In this document: positions 1 to 12,699 of the stretch, piece by piece | How the letters are laid out: each line of letters starts with the position of its first letter | How positions within the stretch are numbered: position 1 is the stretch's first letter | NCBI GenBank assembly: GCA_002698425.1 | Contig: NZXU01000050.1 | Span: forward strand, 193,126 to 257,125 | Direction of reading: 5' to 3' | Source: Ahrensia sp. | Lineage (GTDB): Bacteria > Pseudomonadota > Alphaproteobacteria > Rhizobiales > Rhizobiaceae | Length of the DNA: 64,000 bases | Translations under genes and position numbers: made by a program | The notes under the pieces: generated by a model | Database searches by the model: none | What the model was told of the DNA's origin: nothing | Seen by the model: only the letters and a program-made list of their open reading frames with translations

Positions 1-1047
1 TCGAAGGAATATGCCGACAGCCTGATCGAGTCCGACAGCAAGTCCGACCTCAACCAGAAGCCGGTCGGCACCGGACCGTTCCAGTTCGTCGCCTACCAGC
101 CGGACGCCGTGATCCGCTACAAGGCCTTCCCGGACTATTACGCCGGCAAGCAGCCGATCGATGACCTGGTCTTCGCCATCACCACCGACAACGCGGTGCG
201 GCAGCAGAAGCTCCTGGCCGGCGAATGCCATGTGATGCCCTATCCGAACCCGGCCGACGTGCAGTCGCTGAAGGACAATTCGGACATCACCGTGATGGAG
301 CAGGAAGGCCTCAATGTCGGCTACCTCGCCTACAACACCAAGGTCGCACCCTTCGACAACGCCAAGGTCCGCAAGGCCCTGAACATGGCGATCAACAAGC
401 AGGCGATCCTCGACACGGTGTTCCAGGGCGCCGGCCAGGCGGCCAAGAACCCTATCCCGCCGACGATGTGGTCCTACAACGATTCCATCGAGGACGATCC
501 GTACGATCCGGACGCCGCCAAGGCGATGCTCGAGGAAGCTGGCGTCACCGACCTGTCGATGAAGGTCTGGGCGATGCCGGTGCAGCGTCCCTACAACCCG
601 AATGCGCGCCGCATGGCCGAGGTCATCCAGGAGGACTTCTCCAAGATCGGCGTGACCGTCGAGATCGTCTCCTATGAGTGGGGCGAATATCTCGAGCGCT
701 CCAAGGCGGAAGACCGCGACGGCGCGGTGCTGCTTGGCTGGACCGGCGACAATGGCGACCCGGACAACTTCCTCGCGGTGCTGTTGGGCTGTGACGGTGT
801 CGGTGGCGCCAACCGCGCCCAATGGTGCAACGAGGAGTTCAACGACCTGATCATGAAGGCGAAGAGCGGTTCGCAGGAAGAGCGCGCCAAGCTCTACGAA
901 GAAGCCCAGGTCGTGTTCAAGCGCGAAGCGCCGTGGGCCACCATCGCCCACTCCATCGTCCACATGCCGATGCGCTCGAACGTCACCGGCTACAAGATGG
1001 ACCCGCTTGGCGGCCACAATTTCGAAGGCGTCGATATCGCCGAGTAA
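1..1047 (+). CDS. dppA: Dipeptide ABC transporter substrate-binding protein DppA, 5'-truncated
   Basis: Reading frame 1 is open from the first base, so the N-terminus, with any signal peptide and lipobox, lies outside the window; about 348 residues remain. It is the C-terminal part of a family 5 (SBP_bac_5) periplasmic solute-binding protein. DppA-like landmarks are the VGTGPF stretch near the start, the NVGYLAYNT segment, and the WTGDNGDPDNFL segment followed by a C-D-G / W-C-N cysteine pair. It should capture di- or oligopeptides in the periplasm and deliver them to the permeases encoded just downstream. The order binding protein, two permeases, two ATPases is the usual dppABCDF layout. The exact ligand cannot be read from sequence; haem, 5-aminolevulinate or nickel-chelate binding are alternatives for the family. 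Confidence 0.93.
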   Translation, partial: SKEYADSLIESDSKSDLNQKPVGTGPFQFVAYQPDAVIRYKAFPDYYAGKQPIDDLVFAITTDNAVRQQKLLAGECHVMPYPNPADVQSLKDNSDITVMEQEGLNVGYLAYNTKVAPFDNAKVRKALNMAINKQAILDTVFQGAGQAAKNPIPPTMWSYNDSIEDDPYDPDAAKAMLEEAGVTDLSMKVWAMPVQRPYNPNARRMAEVIQEDFSKIGVTVEIVSYEWGEYLERSKAEDRDGAVLLGWTGDNGDPDNFLAVLLGCDGVGGANRAQWCNEEFNDLIMKAKSGSQEERAKLYEEAQVVFKREAPWATIAHSIVHMPMRSNVTGYKMDPLGGHNFEGVDIAE

Positions 1048-1057
1048 TTCGAAACCG

Positions 1058-1086
1058 CGATGCCCGGAGCCGCGCTCCGGGCATCG
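1058..1086 (+). terminator. Perfect hairpin between dppA and dppB
   Basis: A perfect 13-bp inverted repeat (CGATGCCCGGAGC and its complement) with a 3-base loop starts 10 bases after the dppA stop and is followed by a weak pyrimidine run (TTTCCTTC). In binding-protein operons such a structure usually acts as a partial terminator or 3'-end stabiliser, giving more binding protein than permease. The lack of a strong U-tract favours partial read-through. Confidence 0.7.
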
Positions 1087-1155
1087 TTTCCTTCGCCCCG
1101 AGGGGCGAAATCGGGCGGTTGAACGGCCCGACAAAATCAGGCAGAGCCCGCCGCC

Positions 1156-2160
1156 ATGCTTCGATTTTTCCTATACCGGCTCGCGCTGATCATTCCGACC
1201 TTCATCGGCGTCTCGATCGTCGCCTTCGCATTCATTCGCCTGCTGCCCGGCGATCCGATCCTGCTGCTCGCCGGCGAACGCGGCATGACGCCGGAACGCT
1301 ATGAGCAGGTGCAGGCGCTCTACGGCTTCGACAAGCCGCTGGTCGTGCAATATTTCGACTATGTCCTGGGCGTCTTGCAGGGCGACCTCGGCACGTCGCT
1401 GGTCACCAAGCGTCCGGTCCTGCAGGAATTCTTCGCGTTGTTTCCCGCGACGCTCGAACTGTCCATCTGCGCAATCATCCTCGCGGTCGCCATCGGCATT
1501 CCCGCCGGCGTGTTCGCCGCGGTCAAGCGCGGCTCATGGTTCGACCAGTCGATCATGGGCGTCGCGCTGACCGGCTATTCCATGCCGATCTTCTGGTGGG
1601 GCCTGCTACTGATCATCTTCTTTTCCGGCTTTCTCGGCTGGACGCCGGTCTCGGGCCGGATCTCGCTACTTTATTATTTCGAGCCGGTGACCGGTTTCAT
1701 GCTGATCGACAGCCTGCTTTCCGGGCAAAAGGGGGCCTTTAGCTCCGCCGTCAGCCACCTGATCCTGCCGACCATCGTTCTGGCGACGATCCCGCTGGCG
1801 GTGATCGCCCGGCAGACGCGCTCCGCCATGCTGGAAGTGCTCGGCGAAGACTATGTGCGCACGGCAAAGTCCAAGGGTCTCGCGCCGAAACGGATCATCG
1901 GCCTGCATGCGCTGCGCAACGCGCTCATTCCCGTGGTCACGACGATCGGCCTGCAGGTCGGCGTGCTGATGACCGGCGCGATCCTGACCGAGACGATCTT
2001 TTCCTGGCCGGGCATCGGCAAGTGGATGATCGATTCCGTCGGCAAGCGCGACTACGCGGTCGTGCAGGGCGGGCTGCTGCTGATCGCCAGCGTCATCATG
2101 ATCGTCAATCTGGCCGTCGACGTGCTCTACGGCTTCATCAATCCGCGCATCAGAAGGTAG
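1156..2160 (+). CDS. dppB: Dipeptide ABC transporter permease DppB
   Basis: This 334-residue inner-membrane permease has the DppB/OppB layout: an N-terminal transmembrane segment (FLYRLALIIPTFIGVS), a periplasmic region with RLLPGDP, then several membrane spans. The cytoplasmic EAA-type coupling loop reads YVRTAKSKGL followed by the H-A-L-R-N motif near residues 230-260. It pairs with DppC to form the pore. Length is normal. The ATG at 1156 lies 108 bases after dppA, beyond the hairpin; dppC begins 4 bases after its stop, so the two are co-translated. Substrate class is inferred from the neighbouring binding protein. Confidence 0.95.
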   Translation: MLRFFLYRLALIIPTFIGVSIVAFAFIRLLPGDPILLLAGERGMTPERYEQVQALYGFDKPLVVQYFDYVLGVLQGDLGTSLVTKRPVLQEFFALFPATLELSICAIILAVAIGIPAGVFAAVKRGSWFDQSIMGVALTGYSMPIFWWGLLLIIFFSGFLGWTPVSGRISLLYYFEPVTGFMLIDSLLSGQKGAFSSAVSHLILPTIVLATIPLAVIARQTRSAMLEVLGEDYVRTAKSKGLAPKRIIGLHALRNALIPVVTTIGLQVGVLMTGAILTETIFSWPGIGKWMIDSVGKRDYAVVQGGLLLIASVIMIVNLAVDVLYGFINPRIRR

Positions 2161-2164
2161 TCCC

Positions 2165-3100
2165 GTGGCCCATACCGAAGCGCAAAAGGCGGACACCGCC
2201 GTCCAGACGCCCGCTCCAGTCAGCGCCGGCGCGATGCGCAGGGCGATGCTGTCGGAGTTCTGGTATTATTTCAGCCAGAACAAGGGGGCCGTGATCGGCC
2301 TCGTCGTGTTCTCGATCATCGTCTTCCTCGCAGTGTTCGCGCCGCTGATCGCCCCGCACAGTCCGAGCCTGCAGAACCGCGAGGCGCTGCTTTGGCCGCC
2401 GGCCTGGATGGAGGGCGGCACATGGGCCTATCCGCTCGGCACCGACGCGCTCGGGCGGGACATCTTCTCGCGGCTGATCTTCGGCGCGCGCTTCTCTCTG
2501 TTCATCGGCGTCGTCGTCGTCACGCTTTCGGTGTCCGTTGGCGTGATCGTCGGGCTGATCGCCGGCTTCTTCCGCGGCTGGATCGACACGCTGATCATGC
2601 GGGTCATGGATGTGATCCTCGCTTTCCCGTCGCTGCTGTTGGCGCTGGTCCTCGTGGCCATTCTCGGACCCGGACTGACCAATGCGATGATCGCCATCGC
2701 GCTGATCCTGCAGCCGCATTTCGTGCGTCTCACCCGCGCCTCGGTGCTGGCCGAGCGCGAGCGCGAATATGTTATCTCGGCGCGCGTCGCCGGCGCCGGC
2801 AAGCTGCGGCTGATGTTCAAGACCATCCTGCCGAACTGCCTGGCGCCGCTGATCGTGCAGGCGACGCTCGCCTTTTCCAACGCCATCCTCGACGCCGCCG
2901 CGCTCGGCTTTCTCGGCGTGGGCGCACAGCCGCCGACGCCGGAATGGGGCACCATGCTGGCCGAGGCGCGCGAATTCATCCTGCGCGCCTGGTGGGTGGT
3001 TACCCTGCCGGGCCTTGCCATCCTGATCACCGTGCTCGCCATCAACCTGATGGGCGACGGGCTGCGCGACGCGCTCGACCCGAAACTGAAGCAGAGCTGA
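2165..3100 (+). CDS. dppC: Dipeptide ABC transporter permease DppC
   Basis: This 311-residue permease has the DppC/OppC signature: an N-terminal cytoplasmic stretch, a first membrane helix (residues 38-60), the periplasmic [15 protein letters not shown] motif near residue 95, and later the coupling loop [13 protein letters not shown] near 200. The C-terminus ends in the family-typical [16 protein letters not shown]. It is the partner of DppB in the translocation pore. It sits 4 bases after dppB and 4 bases before dppD, as expected for one operon. Confidence 0.95.
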   Translation: MAHTEAQKADTAVQTPAPVSAGAMRRAMLSEFWYYFSQNKGAVIGLVVFSIIVFLAVFAPLIAPHSPSLQNREALLWPPAWMEGGTWAYPLGTDALGRDIFSRLIFGARFSLFIGVVVVTLSVSVGVIVGLIAGFFRGWIDTLIMRVMDVILAFPSLLLALVLVAILGPGLTNAMIAIALILQPHFVRLTRASVLAEREREYVISARVAGAGKLRLMFKTILPNCLAPLIVQATLAFSNAILDAAALGFLGVGAQPPTPEWGTMLAEAREFILRAWWVVTLPGLAILITVLAINLMGDGLRDALDPKLKQS

Positions 3101-3104
3101 CACG

Positions 3105-4108
3105 ATGGCGCTTCTCGAAATCGAAAACCTGACGGTCAGCTTCAAGACCTCCGCCGGTCCGTTCAAGGCAGTGGACGGCGTATCGCTTTCCTGCGACCGG
3201 GGCGAGATCCTGTCGATCGTCGGCGAAAGCGGTTCCGGCAAGTCTGTCGCAATGCTGGCGCTGATGGGGCTCTTGCCCTGGACCGCGACAGTAACCGCCG
3301 ACGTCATGCGCTTCGACGGCAAGGACATGCTCGGGCTCTCGGCGCAACAGCGGCGCGGGATCATCGGCAAGGACATCACGATGATCTTCCAGGAGCCGAT
3401 GTCGAGCCTCAATCCGTGCTTCACGGTCGGCTTCCAGATCGGCGAGAGCCTGCGCATCCATCTCGGCATGGACCGCAAGGCGCGGCGCAAGCGGGCCATC
3501 GAACTGCTGAACCTCGTCGGCATTCCGGCGCCGGAGAAGCGGCTCGGCCAATTCCCGCACCAGCTTTCGGGCGGGATGAGCCAGCGCGTCATGATCGCCG
3601 TGGCGCTCGCCTGCAATCCGAAGCTGCTGATCGCCGACGAACCGACCACGGCGCTGGACGTGACCATCCAGGCGCAGATCCTCGACCTGCTGATCGAGCT
3701 GCAGAAGAGCCATGATATGGGGCTGATCCTGATCACCCACGACATGGGCGTCGTCGCCGAGACGGCGGAACGGGTGCAGGTGCAATATGCCGGGCAGAAG
3801 GTGGAGGAGCAAAATGTTCGCGACCTCTTCCGCGACCCGCATCATCCCTATACCGAGGCCTTGCTGTCGGCGCTGCCGGAACGGGCGACGCGGCACGGGC
3901 GGCTGCCGTCGATCCCTGGCGTGGTGCCGGGCCAAGGCGACCGGCCGTCGGGCTGCCTGTTTTCGCCGCGTTGCAAATATGCGACCGAACGCTGCGCCCG
4001 GGAAGCGGTGCGCCAAGGGCCGGAGTTCGGGCTGGCGCTGTGCAATTACCCGCTGAAGGACGGCGTTCCGACCGGGCATCCCGACACCGCGCCGGCGGAG
4101 GCGAAGTC

Positions 4109-4112
<4 letters not shown>
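3105..4112 (+). CDS. dppD: Dipeptide ABC transporter ATP-binding protein DppD
   Basis: This 335-residue cytoplasmic ATPase has Walker A (GESGSGKS, near residue 40), the Q-loop [12 protein letters not shown], signature LSGGMSQR and Walker [13 protein letters not shown]. The oligopeptide-type C-terminal extension contains cysteines ([15 protein letters not shown]), which in some family members carry an iron-sulphur cluster. It works with DppF as the energising heterodimer. The stop overlaps the dppF start (ATGA), indicating translational coupling. Confidence 0.95.
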
Positions 4113-5125
<1,013 letters not shown>

Positions 5126-5245
5126 GACCCGGCGCACCGACCGGCGCGATCGATGCGGCGGAGGGCCGCAGATATATAGCATGCAATGAAAATCGGAATC
5201 GGGTATTCTCCGGCGAAAAGGAACCACGCGCATATGGAGGCTCAC

Positions 5246-5752
5246 ATGTCCGCGTCCGCCAAGACCGCCCCGTCCGGTTATTCCGGCACCCAGATCTCCC
5301 TGCACTGGATCGTCTTTCTCGTCATCGTCGCGCAATATGTGCTGCACGAGGCGATCGTCGACGCTTGGCGCGCCGTCCGGCGCGGCGAGGAATTCGGCTT
5401 CGATCCCGTCGTCGCGAGCCACGTCTTCGGCGGCATCCTGATCCTCGTCCTGGTGCTGTGGCGCATCGTGCTCCGCGTGAAACGCGGCGCGCCCAAGCCG
5501 CCGGAACACGAGCCGGCGATCCTCAAGCTCGCGGCCGGCGCAACCCATCTCGGGCTTTATGCGCTACTCCTGCTGATGCCGCTTTCCGGCATCGCGGCAT
5601 GGTTCGGCAATGTCGAGGCCGCCGCGGAAGCCCATGAGGTGATGCGGCTTCTCCTACTGGCGCTGATCGTGATCCACATCGCCGGCGCGCTCTACCAGCG
5701 TTTCATCCTCAAGACCGATGTGATGACGCGGATGGTGAAACCCCAAGCCTGA
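5246..5752 (+). CDS. Cytochrome b561-type di-haem membrane protein
   Basis: This 168-residue integral membrane protein has four predicted helices and the prokaryotic b561 pattern: an N-terminal LHW histidine, SHVFGG at the second helix, THLGLY at the third, and AHE plus HIAGALYQRF in the last part. These histidines are the likely ligands for two b haems. Family members move electrons between quinol and superoxide or periplasmic partners. The start at 5246 is chosen because GGAGG (5236-5240) lies 5 bases upstream; an earlier in-frame ATG at 5186 has no such site. It stands alone, with no dedicated redox partner beside it. Confidence 0.85.
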   Translation: MSASAKTAPSGYSGTQISLHWIVFLVIVAQYVLHEAIVDAWRAVRRGEEFGFDPVVASHVFGGILILVLVLWRIVLRVKRGAPKPPEHEPAILKLAAGATHLGLYALLLLMPLSGIAAWFGNVEAAAEAHEVMRLLLLALIVIHIAGALYQRFILKTDVMTRMVKPQA

Positions 5753-5878
5753 GAAAGCGTTCGCGCGCGCGGAACCGATCGGCTGGAAAAACGTTCACGT
5801 TGAAGGTAGTCTTGCCGCGGGGCGGGAATGCCATGTTCTGTCCGTGGCCGATGGCCCGGCATTTACGGGAGTAGATTC

Positions 5879-6136
5879 ATGAAAATGCTTTCTCTGGCTG
5901 TGGTCATCGTTTCCGCCGGCGCGCTGGCTGCCTGCACGTCGGCCGAGCGAACCGCGACAGGCGCGGGCGCGGGCGCCATCGTCGGCGCGGCGGTCTCGTC
6001 CAATCCGCTGGCGGGCGCCGCGATCGGCGCCGTGATCGGCGGCTTCGGCACCTATATCGCCGAGGTGGCGGACGGCCAGTGCCAGTACCGTAACTCCAGG
6101 GGCGAGATCTACACGACCCGCTGCCACTGGCTTTAA
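5879..6136 (+). CDS. Small glycine-zipper lipoprotein
   Basis: The 85-residue product has a lipoprotein signal peptide ending in the lipobox LAAC (Cys19). A Gly/Ala-rich glycine-zipper segment follows (GAGAGAIVGAAV, then GAAIGAVIGGFGTYI), and the C-terminal tail holds two cysteines (GQCQYRN and RCHWL). Such proteins are usually attached to the outer membrane as small osmotic-shock (OsmB-like) or 17-kDa-antigen-like lipoproteins. A GGGAG ribosome site lies just upstream of the ATG. The precise role is unknown. Confidence 0.75.
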   Translation: MKMLSLAVVIVSAGALAACTSAERTATGAGAGAIVGAAVSSNPLAGAAIGAVIGGFGTYIAEVADGQCQYRNSRGEIYTTRCHWL

Positions 6137-6284
6137 GCTTCGCCTGACTTTTTCCGGCAATCGGCCTCCGCCGTCATGGCGGGGGCATTTCGGCGTTTCG
6201 CCGGCATCGTGGCGAGATCCGGGCGATTAACATCTTTCCAAACATGGCGGCGTATAGATCGGTTTTTCCCAACCGGGTGACGCC

Positions 6285-6578
6285 ATGCTCCTCCAGATCC
6301 TCGCGTTTCTTCTCGCCATCAACCTGTTCGCCTTCGCGGCGTTCGGCTGGGACAAGCGGCAGGCGCGGCTCGGCGGCTGGCGGGTGAAGGAATCGACCTT
6401 GCTGATGCTGGCGCTTCTCGGCGGATCGCCCGGGGCATTCGCCGGGCGGGCGGTTTTCAGGCACAAGACGCGCAAGCAGCCCTTCGTGGCGCAGCTCTGG
6501 CTGGTGGTGGTTCTGCAGGCCGCGGCGGCCGTGGCCGCATATTGGCACTTTTTCGTCCAGCCGCTTCCGTTCTCTTAA
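6285..6578 (+). CDS. DUF1294 family membrane protein
   Basis: The 97-residue protein matches the DUF1294 pattern: an N-terminal membrane helix, the motif FGWDKRQARLGGWRVKE, a second hydrophobic segment with LLGGSPGAFAGRAVFRHKTRK, and a final helix. In larger relatives this domain is fused to a cold-shock domain; here it stands alone. Its biochemical role is not established. Neighbours are also small envelope proteins but are not clearly in one operon. Confidence 0.8.
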   Translation: MLLQILAFLLAINLFAFAAFGWDKRQARLGGWRVKESTLLMLALLGGSPGAFAGRAVFRHKTRKQPFVAQLWLVVVLQAAAAVAAYWHFFVQPLPFS

Positions 6579-6671
6579 CACGCGGCGGGCGGATGAACGC
6601 TGCGTCAACCGGTGAAACCGATCCGCCGGCCCGGCCATTTCGTAGGAAACACCGTGAAAGGAGTTTACGAA

Positions 6672-6800
6672 ATGGCAGAGACCGAAGTGAAGAAGACAGA
6701 AGCCCGGCAGGGCATAGAAACGCACCGGGTGCGCTGGGTGCTCGGCGTATCGCTTGCGCTGGCCGCAGCGATCCTGATCGTCGTGCTCGCCATCTGGTAG
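6672..6800 (+). CDS. 42-residue single-helix membrane protein
   Basis: A short frame with an excellent ribosome site (AAAGGAG, 6657-6663, 8 bases before the ATG) encodes a charged N-terminal half and a single C-terminal transmembrane helix (WVLGVSLALAAAILIVVLAIW is the last block). An in-frame ATG 60 bases upstream lacks a comparable site. I do not recognise the family. Size and topology resemble small regulatory or accessory membrane proteins, but this is inference. It lies 93 bases after the DUF1294 gene, so co-transcription is possible. Confidence 0.55.
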   Translation: MAETEVKKTEARQGIETHRVRWVLGVSLALAAAILIVVLAIW

Positions 6801-7110
6801 GCGCGCGGTTGCGCGGCACTGCCTTATTCCACCAATCGCTCGCGTCGTAGTTCATGCGGGACAGGATGGGGGCGGTGGATGGTGGAGGCTTTTTTATCCG
6901 CTGTGTTAGCGGCTTGGGGTTGAGGCTCGTCTAATTGCTGAGAGCCGGTGCCCACTATCCCGCAAAAGCTAAGGACTTCGCGAAGCCAAGTCCTTAGCTT
7001 TTTCCGGCGCTCCGCTATGGCTCCGCGCGTTCGTCACTCCAATCGACAAATCGTTGCCGATTGGCCGGCTACGCCGACCACTCCTCACCCCACCAAGGAG
7101 GAGAGGGAGC
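6801..7110. other. Intergenic region between small membrane gene and gyrB
   Basis: About 310 bases without a credible gene. It holds the strong bidirectional hairpin at 6964-7003, a minor hairpin around 6898-6912 (CCGCT-gtgtt-AGCGG) and a CTCCT/AGGAG inverted repeat near 7081-7105. The short frames crossing it lack ribosome sites and conserved features. Confidence 0.5.
6964..7003 (-). terminator. Intrinsic terminator downstream of gyrB
   Basis: A perfect 15-bp inverted repeat (AAAAGCTAAGGACTT and its complement) with a 9-base loop is flanked by A-runs on the left and T-runs on the right. It can therefore terminate in both directions: gyrB on the minus strand, and the plus-strand small membrane genes. 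Confidence 0.85.
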
Positions 7111-9636
<2,526 letters not shown>

Positions 9637-9684
9637 TCAAACATATAGGATTTTCAGGGGGAAATGCCAAATGCGGCGGGCGAT

Positions 9685-10413
9685 TCAGGCAAGGGCGAGC
9701 ACCGCGGCGAGCAGCAGGATCGCCGCCGCGCCACAAAGCCCGTCGCGGCGGCGCAACCGAGGGGCGCCGACGACGGTTCGCGGACGACCGCCGGTAAGGC
9801 CGCGCGTTTCCATGGCGATGGCGGCGCGGCCGGCCCGGCGGATGGCGAAAGCGAGCAGCGGCACGACCAGCGAGGCGGTCTCTACGGGTCCGGGAATGCG
9901 GCGCGGCGGACGGCCGGTTCGCATGGCGCGAGCAAGACGGATCTGCTGCGCCTGCGCCGCGAGATCGGGCACCAGCAGCATGGCGGCAAACAGCGCATGG
10001 GCGATGCGCGGCGACAGGCGGACATGCAGCATCAGCGCCTTGACGAGGCCGGCGGGGTCGGTGGTCAGCGCGAACAGCGCCGAAACCATGCCGCAGGCGA
10101 CGGCGCGCAGGAACAGGACGATCCCCGGCGCCACGGCGCTGGAGGCAAAAAGCGCCTCGCCGGCCATGCGCTCGGCATAGGCGCTCTCCTCGCCGAACAT
10201 CACGCTCGTCGTCAGGAATCCGGCGCCGAACAAGGCAAACGGCAGCATCAGGACGATGACGAGGAGCGGCGAGCGACGCTCGACGGCAACCAGCAAGAAG
10301 GCGACCAGCGCAATCACCGCGAGCTGAAAACCAGCGTCGAAGACCAACACCGAGGCAGCGATCCAGACAAGGCAGACGGCGAGCTTGGGCAGCGGATGGA
10401 ATGCAGTCAGCAC
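9685..10413 (-). CDS. ykoC: ECF transporter transmembrane (T) component, YkoC-like
   Basis: The 242-residue protein is an EcfT/CbiQ-family coupling subunit with about five membrane helices and the family A-R-A-M/R-T-G coupling motif (IRLARAMRTGRPP), followed by ARG-rich cytoplasmic sequence and TRGLTGGRPRT. It links the substrate-binding membrane subunit (YkoE) to the ATPase. It starts with GTG at 10413, overlapping the end of the ATPase gene by 7 bases. It is the last gene of the TPP-riboswitch operon, so the cargo is inferred to be thiamine or its hydroxymethylpyrimidine precursor. Confidence 0.88.
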   Translation of the reverse strand: MLTAFHPLPKLAVCLVWIAASVLVFDAGFQLAVIALVAFLLVAVERRSPLLVIVLMLPFALFGAGFLTTSVMFGEESAYAERMAGEALFASSAVAPGIVLFLRAVACGMVSALFALTTDPAGLVKALMLHVRLSPRIAHALFAAMLLVPDLAAQAQQIRLARAMRTGRPPRRIPGPVETASLVVPLLAFAIRRAGRAAIAMETRGLTGGRPRTVVGAPRLRRRDGLCGAAAILLLAAVLALA

Positions 10414-12071
10414 GGTGCGTGGCGCTCCAGCCAGGACAGCGCCGGCGCGATTGGCGGCGGCGCGAGGCCGGCATAGTCGATCAGGAGAGGATCGGACAGA
10501 AGGTGCTGCGCGGACCCGTCGGCGAGCATGGCGCCGCCGACAAGGATGACCGCGCGCCGACAGGTCTTGAGCGCGAAGCCGGTATCGTGGGTGATGACCG
10601 CGACGGCGCGGCCCCGGGCGCGCAAGCCGGCGATCAGCGCGGCGACGTCGGCAATGCCCCGCGCATCGAGCCCGGCGGTCGGCTCGTCGAGCACGATCAG
10701 CGGGAAGCGGCGGTCGGCGGCGAGCGTGGCGAGAGCGAGACGGCGCTTCTGGCCCTGCGACAGTTCGAAGGGGTGTAGGTCTTCGAGACCGTCCAGCCGC
10801 CAGGCATAGAGATCGCGCCGCGCAGCCTCGCGGCGGTCGCGGGGCAAAAGCGCCCGATCCTGCGCATCGGCGAGTTCCTCGATGACGGAGCCGGCGACGA
10901 ACTGGTTTTCCGGGTTCTGGAAGGCCATGCCGCCGGGCGGCCCCTCGCGGCGGCCACCGGCGAGGCGAAGCAGCCCGGCAAGGCTCGCTCCGAGCGTTGA
11001 CTTGCCTGCGCCGTTAGCACCGAGGATCGCGACGGCCTCGCCGCGTCTCAGTTCGAGAGTGATGCCGTTGAGGACCGGCTTGCCGAAGAGCGGCGCGCAG
11101 ACGGCCTTTTCCAGCCGAACGACGGGTTCGCCGTCAGCGGCTCCGGCGGGCGCTATTCGCTCGTCGACGAAGGCGCGGATCACTGGCGCGGCCGCCGCCG
11201 CGTTCCCCAGGCCAATTCCCGTCAGCGCCTCGGAAACCGTCAGCGGCGGACGGGCGGGCGCCAGTCCCGCATCGGACAGGAGCGCATCCAGTTCGGCGGC
11301 GGCCGGCAGGGCGATGCCGAGGGCGGCAAGGTCTCGGTACCGGCTGCGGAACAGTGCGCGCGGCGGACCGTCGGCAGCGATACGGCCGTCCGCCGCCATG
11401 ACGACGACGCGGTCGAAACAGGCTACAAGCTCGTCGACCCGATGGTCGATGACGAGGAAACTGCGCGCGCGGAAACTGCCCAGCATGAAGGAGCGGAAGC
11501 GCTCGGCGGCGGCCGGGGCGAGATGGGCCGTCGGCTCGTCGGCGAGGAAAAGCGGCGCTTCCTGCGCGATTGTCGCGGCGAGCGCGACGAGCTGCTTCTC
11601 GCCGCCGGAAAGCGTCGCGACGCGCCGATCTCGCATCGCCTCGGGCAAGCCCGCCTGCCGCATCGCGCCGGTGACCCGGCGAACGATCTCCGGCTCCGGC
11701 ACGGCCCGGTTTTCCAGCGCGAACGCGATCTCGTCGCCGACCCGCAGGCCGCACAGCGTCTGGTCGGCGTCCTGGAACAGACGCGCGACATCGGCGCTCC
11801 AGCCGGACGGAAGCCGGGCGGCGGCCGGCAATCCGCCAACGCTAACCTCGCCCCCGACATGAGCGGGAACGATGCCTGGGACGATGCCGGTCAGGGCATT
11901 GAGCAGCGTGGACTTGCCGCAACCGGTCGGCCCCAGCAGAAGGACTCGCTCGCCGCGGCGCAGTTCGAGCGAGACGGGGCCGACGGCATCGGCTCCGCGA
12001 AAGGGGTAGCGTACCGTGACGCCACGCCAATGCGCAGCCGCGCGGTCAGGCGCCTGCCGAGCGCAGGTCAT
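10407..12071 (-). CDS. ykoD: ECF transporter duplicated ATP-binding protein, YkoD-like
   Basis: The 554-residue protein contains two complete ABC ATPase domains in tandem. The first has Walker A GPTGCGKS, signature LSGGEKQ and Walker B LFLADEPTAHL; the second has Walker A GANGAGKS, signature LSQGQKRR and Walker B LIVLDEPTAGLD. This fused double-ATPase form is the typical YkoD energising subunit of ECF importers. The start overlaps the upstream ykoE end by 26 bases and the stop overlaps ykoC, so the genes are translationally coupled. Confidence 0.9.
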   Translation of the reverse strand: MTCARQAPDRAAAHWRGVTVRYPFRGADAVGPVSLELRRGERVLLLGPTGCGKSTLLNALTGIVPGIVPAHVGGEVSVGGLPAAARLPSGWSADVARLFQDADQTLCGLRVGDEIAFALENRAVPEPEIVRRVTGAMRQAGLPEAMRDRRVATLSGGEKQLVALAATIAQEAPLFLADEPTAHLAPAAAERFRSFMLGSFRARSFLVIDHRVDELVACFDRVVVMAADGRIAADGPPRALFRSRYRDLAALGIALPAAAELDALLSDAGLAPARPPLTVSEALTGIGLGNAAAAAPVIRAFVDERIAPAGAADGEPVVRLEKAVCAPLFGKPVLNGITLELRRGEAVAILGANGAGKSTLGASLAGLLRLAGGRREGPPGGMAFQNPENQFVAGSVIEELADAQDRALLPRDRREAARRDLYAWRLDGLEDLHPFELSQGQKRRLALATLAADRRFPLIVLDEPTAGLDARGIADVAALIAGLRARGRAVAVITHDTGFALKTCRRAVILVGGAMLADGSAQHLLSDPLLIDYAGLAPPPIAPALSWLERHAPC

Positions 12072-12630
12072 GGTCGATCCTCAGGCCGGACAAAACGCCG
12101 GTGCGATAGAGCGCCTTGACGACCAGATGGCCGGCGAGACCGCCGAGCAGCGCGCCGCTCAGGCAGCGGATGACGAACATAGCGGCGAGAAGGCCGGGCG
12201 CCAGCGCACCGTAGTCGAAGCGGATCCAGGTGTAGATAAAGGAAAAGACCGCGGACCCAACACCGGCCAGCATCAGCACGGGGAGACGATAGTTTCGCCA
12301 CCGCGTGGCGGCGAAGACCGCCTCGGCGCCTGCGCCCTGGACCAAGCCGGTGACGAGCAGAAGCAGGCCCGCCGGACTGCCGAGCAAGACCTGCACGAAG
12401 GCGGCAAGGAATTCGGAGAGCAACGCCGCGCCGGGCTTGCGAATGATCGCCGCGGCGATGATGGAGACGATAAACCAGAAGCCCATGACGACATCCATGG
12501 TGACGGCGCCGAAGATCGCCTGGGCGACGAGCCAGACCTGCACCCAGCCGAGATAGAGGACGGCGAAGACCGCGCCGAGCACGGCGACGGTCAGGATTTC
12601 ACGCAGGGTCCAACGATAGGATGTGTCCAT
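12046..12630 (-). CDS. ykoE: ECF transporter substrate-specific membrane component YkoE
   Basis: The 194-residue hydrophobic protein has about six predicted helices and the YkoE pattern: an N-terminal W-x-L-R-E-I-L segment, a long first helix (AVLGAVFAVLYLGWVQVW), and later the conserved FIYTWIRFDYGAL. It should be the S component that binds the thiamine-related cargo in the membrane. It lies between the soluble thiamine-binding YkoF gene and the ATPase gene. Confidence 0.88.
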   Translation of the reverse strand: MDTSYRWTLREILTVAVLGAVFAVLYLGWVQVWLVAQAIFGAVTMDVVMGFWFIVSIIAAAIIRKPGAALLSEFLAAFVQVLLGSPAGLLLLVTGLVQGAGAEAVFAATRWRNYRLPVLMLAGVGSAVFSFIYTWIRFDYGALAPGLLAAMFVIRCLSGALLGGLAGHLVVKALYRTGVLSGLRIDHDLRSAGA

Positions 12631-12699
12631 GACGAATACCTCGCGGGTTGACGGACGAAGAGGATAAGGCGGGAAACGAAGGCGGCCGGACGCTGCGCG

